A DNA stretch of 64,000 nt from Platerodrilus igneus (taxonomy: Eukaryota > Arthropoda > Insecta > Coleoptera > Lycidae). Location: positions 1,178,001 through 1,242,000 of the forward strand of contig JARFIW010000139.1 in NCBI GenBank assembly GCA_036346225.1, given 5' to 3'. Each line of letters opens with the position of its first letter. The first letter of the stretch is position 1. The position numbers were made by a program, and so were the translations under genes. The notes under the pieces were generated by a model, which was given only the letters and a program-made list of their open reading frames with translations, did not search any database and was not told where the DNA came from. Shown here piece by piece: positions 21,301-32,083 of this stretch.

Positions 21301-22032
21301 AATTTAAATATTTTTTGTGGTTAAGGGTTTTTATTTAATTTTATTTAGAATATGTGTAAATAACTTTATTACGGTATTCAACTAGAAATTTGAAGGTGTT
21401 TATAAAGCTTTTAAACGTTCCATCAGAACGTGAAAATTTCTGTGAAGAGTGCATGGCTTTGTTTTTTTTTAATTTTAAGAGTATGCAAGGTAGAAAGGCA
21501 TACATTATGCAGAATTAGTTGGGTTATTATGAGTTCACCATACCCCACAGTTTACTTAGATTATTAAAATAAATAATTAAATTATAAAGAAGGAATTTTA
21601 GAGAAAGTATTATTCAAGGTCCATTTACTCCGAGTGCATTTTATGTGTTTGATGATTTAAAAAGGTAAATACAGGACATTACAAAACAAGAGTTTCTGAA
21701 GTGTAACGTGAACAATAAAATATGGACAGTGTTGAATTGCATTTGTAAATAGGAATAAATAAAAGATTGTATGTTGGTTGTATTTAGTGGTTTTATTGGG
21801 AGTGTGCGTGAATGATAGAATTTGAGAGTGAATATAGATATCCAAAAGGAGGTCCAAATGAGCTAGCCGGAAGCAGTTGAAGAAGGCCATTCAGCCGAGG
21901 AAGAGAGGAAAACGGGTAAAGATTTTTTTTGTATTATTTAATTTTTGAATTTTCGAGTTTTGAAAAATATATAAAATTTTTGAAAATATTTATGGTTGGT
22001 AAGGATCTTACCCGAGTTCCACGGCAATCTTA

Positions 22033-22056
22033 TGACGGTCCAACGTTGGGGCTCGA
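22033..22056 (+). promoter_or_regulatory. tRNA-Lys-like primer-binding motif, unit 1
   Basis: GACGGTCCAACGTTGGGGCT resembles the complement of the tRNA-Lys 3' end (GGCGCCCAACGTGGGGCTCG). Equivalent motifs lie at 29297-29320 (plus) and 22199-22174 (minus). It could instead be a fragment of a tRNA-Lys pseudogene. Confidence 0.45.
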
Positions 22057-22098
22057 ATGTTTTTTGAGAGAGTACTAAATTAGAGCGGAGCTCCACGG

Positions 22099-22151
<53 letters not shown>
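22099..22151. repeat. (TA)n inside a small palindrome
   Basis: CCACGGCAA before and TTGCAGTGG after the array make it the centre of an inverted repeat joining unit 1 to the inverted unit 3. Confidence 0.95.
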
Positions 22152-22152
<1 letters not shown>

Positions 22153-23650
22153 CAGTGGATCACCCTAAAGACCAATCGAGCCCCAGCGTTATTGGGCCGT
22201 TATAAAAATTTGAAAAAAAAATTTATAAAAAAAAACATATTTCTGGAACGCCTCCTTATTTCTGCACACCACGGCTAGCTGTAAAATCTGCTTCTTCTTG
22301 GATACCTACCATCCTACGTTTATTCTTTCTCACAAATATAGTCAAATGAAATTACCACTCAAATAATGCAACGAGACATACAACCCTTTTATTTACACAT
22401 ATTAAAAAGTTTCTATTAGCTAGAAAATATTTACACATTTGTATATATAGTTTCATAAAATGTTACTATCTCAATCCTTAAACCTTTTAAAATTTCATGA
22501 TTCTTATTTATTTCAACAATTTTATTTTAGACGAGTAGATTGGCCCGTCGTGCAACCCTAAATTGATTTTATTCTGGTCTATGGTGAGCACAGTATAAAC
22601 CCAGTTACTCTAAATGCTTTTAAACATCGCATTTTTGTTTAAAATAAACCTAAAGATCCGTTTACTCCTTACAACAAAATTTTATGTCACTTGTTAACAT
22701 TTTTAAATAATAAATATCAATTGTCCTTTACATATACCCTTTCAAATGAGTTTTTATGGTAATATAATACACCTCCAATAAATCAAAACACTCAATCACA
22801 AAATACCAGCACAAATGTTCAAGCAAAAGCAAGAAATTAATTTCTTTACCTGGAATAAGCTTCTTCCATTGTTACCTCTGAAGAAGTGTTCCAAAACCCT
22901 CGTCGTTGTGTCTATACGCTTCGTTGTTAGACATCAATCCAACTCATTTTCACTTCGCTATCCAAATTTCTGCAACCGCCTTCAGTGTTTCTACTCCGAT
23001 AATAGTCTTGGCCAAGCTTAACCTTTCGTAACCACTAAACTTCACGCATTCTAGTTTCAAACTTCTCGACTCGCTTACCCTAGTACCATCCTTTCATTAG
23101 ATTGTTGCGTGTAGTAACAGTACCTTCTATAAGCCAGCATCACTTGTGCAAATCATACTTTTAATACATTATCAAAGTACGTTACCAACACCGTTTTACA
23201 CACTTTTAATTTAGGATATTGTATTATAAGTCAACGAATAAGCGACGTACAAGAATCAGTAAAACGTAAGAGTAAGTAAGAATGCTTTAATACCTGTCCT
23301 AGTGTATTTATATAATTTTGTACACCCCTCACGGACCCTATTTCAGTCGAAACGCTTATTTTTCAAAACAGATTTTACAAATTTTGTACGTAACGAACTT
23401 CTACATTTGAAAATTCCCAGTCCACCGTGCTTTTACCTGGAAACTCTATTCAACAACATCTAGTTGCGAGCTTCTTGAAACTTCTAGCCTTCGACCAATT
23501 ATATTGCTTTCCCTCGTTTTTAACTTCCAACCCCTAGCTACCTTTCCTCGTCCAACCCATATTTACTGTCTCTTTTAGATTCCCACTCAAACAACAGAAA
23601 ATCGATATTGTAGTTGACCTCCAAATCTACCGCGTACTTTAGACGAGTAT
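22152..23650 (-). repeat. LTR-like unit, copy 3 (inverted)
   Basis: On the minus strand it shares with the other units an AATATCGATTT block near 23605, a GATTGGTTGA-like block near 23497, a TATA box at 23314-23305, an AGAAG-AGCAG block near 22290 and the primer-binding-like motif near 22185. Divergence is high; the far boundary is approximate. Confidence 0.5.
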
Positions 23651-23759
23651 TTTAACCAACGTTTTTTTTATACGTGTTCTTTGTTTGTTTTACATTATGG
23701 ATATAATTATTACAAATTATTACAAAAATCGAAAATTTGAAATTACTAACTTACCTTCC

Positions 23760-25557
23760 TTTCTAACTTTTCTTCGCCCGGCTAGATCAACGGATGTAAT
23801 GGAATATACAAAATGAAGTCAAACACAGCAATATCAAGAAGCATTTATACATTCAAAAACAATTTTCTCTCATACAAAAGAATATAGAACAGTCTACCAT
23901 TTAGATGTGTACATAAAATTATTCCTAAATTATTACTAATATGATCCTTACCTAAGCTTTGTTAAAAGTACAAAATTTTCCTTAATTAATAGCTGGTTCA
24001 TTTGCCTATTTGTTATTACTACGCTTATAAGTGTGTTTCGCCAAAACTGCTCACATAAAATTTTTTAAAGGGCAAAACGCTTTGAATTCGACATAGAATT
24101 TGAAGCAAACTATCCGCTTCTCTAATAATAAACAGTAAAACTTATTTCTACTTAAATTCAAATGACAAATACACAAATATCAGTTGCAAATAAAAGAATC
24201 TAAAATTAATACTTGCAAAATCCAATAGCGGTTATGTGATTCTCGTAATTAACGGTCTTCTTCTTCCATTTTTAAATTAACATTAAAAGCTCAGCTTACA
24301 CGATCGCCCATATTATTTAAAATCTCCATTTTGAATCTGAATTTTCAAAGTGCATTTTCTATTTCTAATTGATTAGCTTTAAAGTAGTGTTTGTGTCCAA
24401 GAATCTACAATTTTCATGGTATTTTACAGAATAATCATGTTCTATCAAATAACTGCATTGACAAGTTTTTATGTTTGAAACTACGCAACGTATAAATTTC
24501 ATTGTAACTCAGCATGTTGTTTTAGCTTTATAATCAAAATTACATTTTACTAAGTTTTTTTAAGGAATCTCAAATTTTTTCATTGTCGGTCGCGTAAATT
24601 GAAACGCATGAATCCCCTTTAAAAAGTTCCCGCTTATATACAATTTATCTAACTACGACATGGTTCTCCAGAGTTTTCTCGATTTAATTCGAATCTTAGT
24701 CCCACTCGTGATGTAATATTTCTGGGAATTCCACCATTTTTTTAGTCTAATTAGTGTCAAATTTGATTGATGTTTATAGTGAGACGTTGTTTATCTATGT
24801 TGAACGCACAAGGCTAATGGTTTGCGGCTTCCTTGACTAATACGTATGCCTATTAAACAGCGTTCGTATCTATTTTTTTATTACTTTTAAGTTCGCGCCG
24901 TTTCTTAGAATAAACGTTTATTTATTTAATTAATTTGTGCGACATTTTTTAGGAAATATGACGAATTGGTCTTTATTAATAAAGTGCCAAACTTGTTTCA
25001 TGTAAAATTCATAAAGTGATTTAAAATAATATTTCGGTACACACGGAAGTCAATTTATATGATTAATTAAAGTTTTAGTTGCCTTATTTACAGTTTTGCA
25101 AATGCAAAAAAATCTGCATCCCAATAATTGCAACAAAAAAGATTGATTTTAAGGCAAATAAAACGAATTCTAACGCATATTTATAGAGCGTTAGTTTTTA
25201 ACAAGATAGAATGTAATTTTATTTTAGGTGAAATGCGTAGAGCTGGCACTACTCTATGCCATTTACAGGGAATGAAGCGAATATATCTCAATGGTAATAA
25301 AATGAATGGCTTTGTATTTATAATACGCTTGGAAATGATTGATTTGCATAAGGTATAAAGTTTATATCTTTTAAAGATTGAAATTTATTTTTACAGTATT
25401 TCTCACCGATTAATTATTTTTACATATGCGGCTTAAATGTGTTCACACGGCTGTATTATTGATTTAAAATTGAGGCTTTTAAATACACGAGAAGTGTTTT
25501 GCTTTGTATTTTAATGGTTTTGTATTTACAATACGCTGTTATATATATACAGGGTGG
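23760..25557 (+). repeat. Large diverged direct duplication, copy 1
   Basis: Matches 25640-26990 in the same order. Shared blocks are TTTCTCTCATACAAAAG / ATTCCCTCTCATGCAAAG, CACATAAAATTxTT, AATACTTGCAAAATCC / GATACTTCCAGAATCC, and AAAATGAATGGCTTTGTATT. A terminal AGGGTG-type end lies near 25551. No coding content. The identity of the repeat is unknown. Confidence 0.55.
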
Positions 25558-25639
25558 AGTAATGAATCTTCGAAAATTTTTATTCTTTCCGGTTTCGTTT
25601 ATTTTTGGGTAGGCATTATTTATAGGTTTTGGGTTTCCA

Positions 25640-26990
25640 AAATATTTATACAGTATTAAATATTCCCTCTCATGCAAAGGCATTTAGAACATATACAAAC
25701 ATTGTTTCTTTCAAACATAAAATAATTTCTAAGAAGTATTGATTACAAACTAAAATTGTTGCTTACCTTATTTTAAATTTACATAATTAAACTTATTCTT
25801 TTGAAGATGATTTACCTAGTTATGATTATTTCCACGCTTGTAAGATTTGTTTTGGCCAGAAAAAATCCTTGACAGATAATCTATTAAAAGGTCAGAGTAT
25901 TTCGAACTCTGATTACAAATTCTCCTTTACATAAAATTACTATATGATTAACACTTATTATTATACCTTACATGAAATATAAATCAGCTAAAAATAAATC
26001 TAAAAGTGATACTTCCAGAATCCACAAAAAGTTCCTCGTAATAAAATATCTTCTTATTTTTAATTGACGTCATATCAGCTTACAAGATTCTCCATTTTGA
26101 AAATTCTCATTTCAAACATCAATTACCAAAGTACATTTCTTGTTCGATGTTCTTCTTGATTATTTCAAAATAGCGTTATCTTGAAGAACTTTCCCTCTTG
26201 TAATTAATAATTTTCATTTTTCGCTGTAAGTTAAGTTTAAAACGTTGCTATATTTCCGCATAGCAACCGCTTGCGGTTTAAAATAACATTTCAAATCTAA
26301 TTTCATAATCGAATGACTTTGAATTTAATCAATAAATGAATGACTCTCGAATAAATAAAGGCTTCCTTTATATACAAATTTATCTGTTTTCAGAAGCTTA
26401 CTGAAAAAATTTGGAACATTATGATGCAAGGTTCTTGGAAAAACCAATTAACGCTTAAAATCCTTGAGTTCATTACCTTGTTATTTCGTTCCAGTTATCC
26501 GTAACGCGTTCTATATGTTCTTGTCTTACATATACTATTATTGTGGCGTATCTGTTCTCTCAAACAGTAAATGCGAAAATCATTTTTAATCAGTTATTGC
26601 AGGGATTTTGCAGGTTTTTCGTGTCTCAGCCTCTTCTACTAATAAAATGTTTATTAATGAGTTTACACGAATTTGACGTATTTTTAAATTCCAATGACTC
26701 ATTCATTTATGTTCTAGAAAATTCTCTATTTAAAATGGATTGCCGTTATCCATGGGGGTAATTAATTTAAACTTAACTAAAATGAATGGTTTTGTATTTA
26801 TCTTAAAATGATCGATTTTTACGTTCGCAGTTAATGCGTTTTACGGTATCTTACAATTAATTATTTCTACATATACGACTTACGTTACTTGCTATTTGTT
26901 TACCAAGTGATTATCTATACACGAGCAATTTGCGTTTATGCATGGCACTTTAATGAATAAAAGTGCGCTTGTATTTTATAGGGTGTAACC
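25640..26990 (+). repeat. Large diverged direct duplication, copy 2
   Basis: Counterpart of 23760-25557. Both copies finish with AAAATGAATGGxTTTGTATTTAT and a TAGGGTG/CAGGGTG end (25551 and 26982), which may be the tip of a MITE. The 72-codon frame at 26543-26761 has no motif. Confidence 0.5.
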
Positions 26991-27087
26991 ATGAATCCAC
27001 AAAAAAAAAAATTTTTCGGATTATATCATTTGGTGGGATTTATTTTTAGAATTGGTGTTTCAATGACCTCTCGTGACCCCTTATCAC

Positions 27088-27090
<3 letters not shown>

Positions 27091-27121
<31 letters not shown>
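27091..27121. repeat. (TA)n microsatellite
   Basis: Left boundary of LTR-like unit 2. Confidence 0.95.
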
Positions 27122-27123
<2 letters not shown>

Positions 27124-29360
27124 CTCAAATTTAGACCAGGGTAGAAAATTAATTAATTACATCACATAATTTTAATCACCGTGTGTAAGGAAGCTTTGGG
27201 AAAAGGTACGCGTTATTAGAACCGTAGAGCATACAAATGTATTCGTTTCGTTAAAAATAAGGAATTTAAAGTATTTACTAGACGCTTTCTATAAAAAGAA
27301 GCAGAATTAAAATGCTCAACTTGTAGGTAATTTAATTATTCCAAGTAAAGAAACAAATAGAAATTACGTGCAAAATTTATATTAATTAATTCAAGTTCCA
27401 AGTAACGAGTATTAAACAAAATGTACAAATAATAATTAATAGTTAATTAGGATTCACTAAAAATTAAAGGGTAGAAGTCAATGCCATTCATCATTATTTT
27501 AATTGGAGTTAATTGAACGATTATTAAGGTATTACATGCATAAAAGTTTTTAAAAAACCCAATAATATTCAAATCGTAGAAGTGTTATTTAAAGTATTAC
27601 GATTGAACACCTGCGTATTTTTAAATATAAAAATTCTAATAAATTCGAACTGATAAACATGCAGCTTCTAGGTATATTGGAAACGGTCGGATGTTTTAAC
27701 GGGAAGACTAGATACGGGGTTATTTTACTTACGAATCCACGTGGATAATACAGAATATCGATTTGTACCATTCAGACCAAGGTAGAAAAGGAAGGAGAAA
27801 ATGCGTCAAGCAGAGACACCAATAATTAAAGGCGTGATTTGTGTAGCGTCACGAGGGTCACGATTGGTTGAAAATAAGAGGCAAACATGAGAGGTGTAAA
27901 AATAACATTTCTATACAAAATTAATTAGTTATTCTCGGACGTGTTTGCGTGCCGTGTGAAAAATTTCTTAGATTTTCAACTAGCGCGTTTGCAAATTTTG
28001 TAGAATAGCGTGCCGGGCTGTCGAAAAGGGAAACGAGAATGCGAAATTCTAAAAACTGGCCGTTATGGGGACAAAACCGACATACAGGCGAGCGATTATA
28101 TAAACCCGGACTTTAAACAGTTTTGCTCTCTTAGATTTTTGATTATTCGAGGCTTTAAACAGTGTTCTTAGATTCTCGATTTTGATTTAATACTTTAAAA
28201 TAGTTTGCTCTTTACGTGCTACGATACAAGTTGTTATGCATTAGTGCACTTAGAAAAGAAGATACAAGGTAATAAAGTTTAGTTATATTTGCGAGTATTA
28301 CGGTACCAAGTATCCAAAGTTGTAACGATAAATGAATAAACAAAAGTAGGCAGTTTTGGGTATAGCCTGAAAGAAGTATGAATTTCTTTGCTATTTTTCG
28401 GGGGTGTTAATAATCAAATGTTATTCGTAATCGTGATTGGATCCACAAAACAAGAATTTGATATACTTAGATGAGTTCCTGAGAGGCCCTGAAACAACTT
28501 TAGATGAATGGTGGTGTAGAAAAGTTTAAAAGGCGACCAGGAATCTGAGGACGGAAACATAACCCAGTTGGAATGGTAAAATTAGCAAGGACGATGTACA
28601 TTGAAGCCACGAGTGCAGTAACCTTCAGGTAAATTATACAATTTTGTTCGAACTTTGATGTTTTTGTGTGTGTTGAATAACTTTATAATTTCTTTGCTAA
28701 AAAAAAAATGGACAGTAGTGAATTTGTACCAACAACAAATTTTTAATTTTAAGGTGAAATTTTCTTGTTTAAGTAGAAAGGAGTATTTAGCAGTTTAAGT
28801 TCTTGATTATGATGAAAATTTGGGTCTGTCTTTGAGCTCAATTAGACTAACCTGTTTGATTAACGTAAAGGGGTGGGAGATGCTCCCTTTGTACTCAGAC
28901 TTAGGTCTGCAAATATTGTTAAATTAATTAATAGGCATCCTACAAGGACTTTAATTCTGGATGCAATTTAAAAATGAGGACAAATTTAAACTTGAAATTT
29001 TATGATACTGAAATTTATGCTGAAATTTAATTTTGAAATTTTAATGTTTTATGAATATTAATGTAAATAGAGTTAACGTTGATGTTTGTGGTAGGAATGT
29101 GTTTGTTTTTTTTATGAATGAGGATGAAAGTTTTAACTAGGTGAGCAGCCGAGGCGGAAAGAGTAAAGAGGCGATTATCAGAAGAGAATCACAGTAAATC
29201 GTAGCGCCCAAAAGCGAGGCTCGAGTTCCAAAGAAAATTTTTGTGATTTTATTCCAGGAAACTGGCGAGGCTTCTTGTACATTTCACAGCAGTTTATGAC
29301 GGCCCAACGCTGGGGCTCGATTCGAAAACCTTAGTTCCTGAATACTGGTGAGGTTCACAG

Positions 29361-29362
<2 letters not shown>
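27122..29362 (+). repeat. LTR-like unit, copy 2
   Basis: Direct counterpart of 19480-22098 without the 500-bp foldback. ACGATTGAACACCTGCGT lies near 27599, GGTCGGATGTTTTAA near 27683, TATATAAA at 28097-28104, a splice-donor-like TTCAGGTAAAT near 28625, AGCAGCCGAGG near 29143 and the primer-binding-like motif at 29297-29320. It ends with CACAGCAA and (TA)n. Confidence 0.6.

Positions 29363-29426
<64 letters not shown>
29363..29426. repeat. (TA)n microsatellite, left half of LTR-element target
   Basis: About 29 TA units ending in ACATAT. The last five bases, CATAT (29422-29426), are duplicated at 33891-33895. Confidence 0.95.
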
Positions 29427-29577
29427 TGTTGGGTAGACAACACCAATTGTATCTTCTGTAAGTTGGGTTGCCTAACATCCTCACCAGCCTTATTGAATGT
29501 ATGGCCTTATGTTTTAATTTTTAATAAAGCAGTCTACGTATGGCTTCATTAGAGTACACTACAAACAATAATTAACA
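29427..29577 (+). repeat. 5' LTR
   Basis: 151 bp, TGTT...AACA ends, with an AATAAA signal (TTTTTAATAAAGC) near 29518. No canonical TATA box is obvious. Confidence 0.95.
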
Positions 29578-29590
29578 TGGCGCTGCGTAG
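29578..29590 (+). promoter_or_regulatory. Primer-binding site start
   Basis: TGGCGCTGCGTAG lies directly next to the LTR; TGG matches the CCA end of a tRNA. The exact tRNA cannot be named from this. Confidence 0.6.
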
Positions 29591-29671
29591 TAGTAGTAGA
29601 TGAACCTCAATATATTCGTGTACTGCAATTTAAAATACTAACAAACGTAATACGATTAATTAATTATTAAT

Positions 29672-31822
29672 ATGGAAATAAAAAATAACTTAGTACCGTC
29701 CCTCAGTTTTAAAGGAAACTCAGCAGAGAATTGGAAAAACTGGTTACAGCGTTTTGAAATTTATTCAACTGCAACAGAACTAGATGCGAAACCAGAAAAA
29801 ATACAATGTGCTCAATTATTACACTGCATGGGAGAAGAATCAATTCAAATATTCAAAACATTCTTATTTACCGATCAAGAAAAGGATAAAATTAAAGCAC
29901 TAAAACAAAAATTTAATAATTATTTCGCGCCAAAGAAAAACTTAACTTATGAACGATATAAATTTTTTACATCAAGACAAAATCCAAATCAGAAGATCGA
30001 ACAATTTGTAACGGAATTAAAAAATCAAGGAAATCAATGTGAATTCGGAAATGAGGAATTAAAGGATGATCTCATAAAAACAATGGTCATTATTGGCATC
30101 AAAGATGACATCTTGAGGGAAAAACTGCTACAATATGAAAATAAGGAGCTAACTCAGGTAATAGAATTTTGTATCATAACGGAAAGTTCTAGAAAAAATC
30201 TTCAACTAATGCAAGACGACAAGGAAAGCCTATCAACTTCAAATAGAGAACAAGGACACGAAATAGACGTCATTAGACAAAACAACATACAGGCAGGGCA
30301 TTCTAACAGGACGAGCAATACAACTAATCGCATGAGGTCAAGGTCAAACGATCGCTATCCTTCAGCTGTAAGAAATATACGGAACGTAATTAATACATGT
30401 AAAATTATCAACAATTGTACAAAATGTGGTCGTACTCATACAATTAATAAATGTTATGCATATGGAAAGCAATGCAACATCTGTAAAAAAGCAAATCATT
30501 TTGCAAATGTTTGTAGAAATAGAACTAATAGATTTAATGTCAATGAAATTAATTTAGAAAGCAATTTGGTAATTGATAGTATCAGTTCATCAAATGTTCA
30601 TCAACATTGTACAATTAATATTCCTATAACCTCAAATATCAATGTGCATACTAGGTTCAAAGTAGACTCAGGTTCTAGTACCAATTTAATTTCTTTATTT
30701 AATTTAAGAGAGCTGGAGTTAGATACAAAAAAGAAAATTGTTAGAACACAGCAAACTTTATCAACCTATACAGGTGAAAATATTCCAATTATTGGTAAAT
30801 GTTATTTAGATTTAAAATTCAATGACATATTTATTAAAAATGTAGAATTTTATGTCACAGAAAGTAAATCTGAACCGATTTTAGGTTTAAGTACATGTTC
30901 AGATTTAGGGATTATTAAATTACATAAAGAAGTAAAGGTTAGAACAATCAATTCTATTACTGACAATGATTATAACCAATTAATTAATAAGTATGGTGAA
31001 ATTTTTAAAGGAATTGGAGAGATTTGCAAACCATATCACATCCAATTAAAAAATGTCACTCCAGTAGTAAATCCAGTCAGAAATGTACCATTTGCATTAC
31101 ACAAAAAATTCAAACGCTGCCTTGATGAATTAGTTACATTACAAATTATCGAAAGAGTACAAGGAAGTACAGAGTGGGTAAATTCATATGTTTTAACTCA
31201 AAAAAGTGATGGTTCTCTAAGAATTTGCTTAGATCCTAAATATTTAAATGATGTTATGCAAGATAGTAAATACAAATTACCAAACATTGATGAAATTACA
31301 TCCAGACTAAACGGATCAACTATTTTTACTAGATTAGATGCCACTAGTGGGTTTTGGAACATTCCATTAGATGAAGAATCTAGCAAATTATGTACATTTG
31401 GTACTCCATTTGGTCGATTTAAATTCTTACGTATGCCATTTGGTATAAAAATAGCTAGCGAAGTATTTCAGGAATATTTTACTGAAATATTTCAATCTGA
31501 AGGGGTTGAAATCTATATAGACGATATTTTAATTCATGGTAAAACAAAAAAGGAACACGATGAACGGCTATATAAAGTTTTAGAAATTGCATTACAAAAC
31601 AATATAAAATTTAGATTATCTAAATGTCAATTTGGTTTACAAGAAGTATCATATTTAGGGTACAAATTTTCAAAAGAAGGTATAACTATAGATGAAAATA
31701 AAATTGAAGCTGTAAAATTTATGCCAGAGCCCCAAAATATTAAGGATCTCCAACGATTTTTAGGTATGATTACATATCTAGGAAGATTTATAAATAACTT
31801 ATCGCAAATAACCAAACCCTAA
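29672..31822 (+). CDS. Gag-protease-reverse transcriptase part of the LTR retrotransposon
   Basis: 716 codons in one frame. Residues 1-240 form a Gag-like region. Two zinc knuckles follow: CTKCGRTHTINKC from residue 249 (CX2CX3HX4C) and CNICKKANHFANVC from 268 (CX2CX4HX4C). The aspartic protease active site is DSGSS at 332. The RT spans roughly 450-690, with FTRLDATSGFWNIP and the catalytic YIDD at 615-618. Gag and Pol share one frame, so no programmed shift is needed between them. The frame ends at TAA 31820-31822, just after the RT, at a short C run. The RNase H continues downstream in other frames, so this stop is a break and not the natural end. Confidence 0.9.
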   Translation: MEIKNNLVPSLSFKGNSAENWKNWLQRFEIYSTATELDAKPEKIQCAQLLHCMGEESIQIFKTFLFTDQEKDKIKALKQKFNNYFAPKKNLTYERYKFFTSRQNPNQKIEQFVTELKNQGNQCEFGNEELKDDLIKTMVIIGIKDDILREKLLQYENKELTQVIEFCIITESSRKNLQLMQDDKESLSTSNREQGHEIDVIRQNNIQAGHSNRTSNTTNRMRSRSNDRYPSAVRNIRNVINTCKIINNCTKCGRTHTINKCYAYGKQCNICKKANHFANVCRNRTNRFNVNEINLESNLVIDSISSSNVHQHCTINIPITSNINVHTRFKVDSGSSTNLISLFNLRELELDTKKKIVRTQQTLSTYTGENIPIIGKCYLDLKFNDIFIKNVEFYVTESKSEPILGLSTCSDLGIIKLHKEVKVRTINSITDNDYNQLINKYGEIFKGIGEICKPYHIQLKNVTPVVNPVRNVPFALHKKFKRCLDELVTLQIIERVQGSTEWVNSYVLTQKSDGSLRICLDPKYLNDVMQDSKYKLPNIDEITSRLNGSTIFTRLDATSGFWNIPLDEESSKLCTFGTPFGRFKFLRMPFGIKIASEVFQEYFTEIFQSEGVEIYIDDILIHGKTKKEHDERLYKVLEIALQNNIKFRLSKCQFGLQEVSYLGYKFSKEGITIDENKIEAVKFMPEPQNIKDLQRFLGMITYLGRFINNLSQITKP

Positions 31823-32083
31823 GAGATTTATTAAAACAAAAGTTATGTTTCAATGGAATGAGCATCAAGCTAATTCATTCAAAACATTAAAAGAAATAGT
31901 TACTTCTGAACCAATTTTAAAATATTTCAATCCAAAAGATACCGTAACAATTTCAGTAGATACTTCACATCACGCATTGGGAGCTGTTTTGTTACAAAAT
32001 AATAAACCATGTGCATATGCTTCATGTTCTTTAACAGACACCCAAAAGAACTATGCACAAATAGAAAAGAACTCCTAGCAATT
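31819..32083 (+). pseudogene. RNase H part of the LTR retrotransposon (frame-shifted)
   Basis: After a short stretch in a third frame (31819-31843), the open frame 31845-32078 gives the RNase H start. It includes ISVDTSHHALGAVL with the first catalytic aspartate, and then CSLTDTQKNYAQIEK. The rest (FYVETDHKPL and an ending VADTLSRLN) is read in the next frame from about 32075. Each switch needs one extra base at a run of C or A (near 31818, 31841 and 32073). The domain degrades the RNA strand during reverse transcription. Confidence 0.8.

Larger units (their letters stand above)
20848..21347. mobile_element. 500-bp foldback element with hammerhead-like arms
   Basis: Inverted repeats of about 165 bp (20848-21012 and 21188-21347) flank a unique 175-bp centre. 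Each arm runs from TAAATAAAATTAAATAAAAA through a hammerhead-like motif and a run of about 13 A (or T) to TATCGAGGATATTCTCC. The element is absent from the two other copies of the surrounding unit, so it is an insertion. No clear target-site duplication is visible and there is no ORF. It may be a MITE-like element or a Penelope-related, ribozyme-bearing one. Confidence 0.7.
19480..22098 (+). repeat. LTR-like unit, copy 1
   Basis: About 2.6 kb, including a 500-bp insertion at 20848-21347, matches 27122-29362 in direct orientation and 22152-23650 in inverse. Shared blocks include ACGATTGAACACCTGCGT near 19849, GGTCGGATGTTTTA near 19937, a GATTGGTTGA block near 20113, a TATA box at 20302, and AGCCGAGG near 21893. 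A tRNA-Lys-complementary motif lies at 22033-22056. The unit is bounded on both sides by (TA)n. A TATA box followed downstream by a primer-binding-like site suggests the 5' terminal region of an LTR retroelement, but no gag or pol follows. Confidence 0.6.

Noticed and set aside
29284..29484. Minus-strand 66-codon frame with a tyrosine-isoleucine repeat
   Set aside because: It is a (TA)n translation bridging into the LTR.
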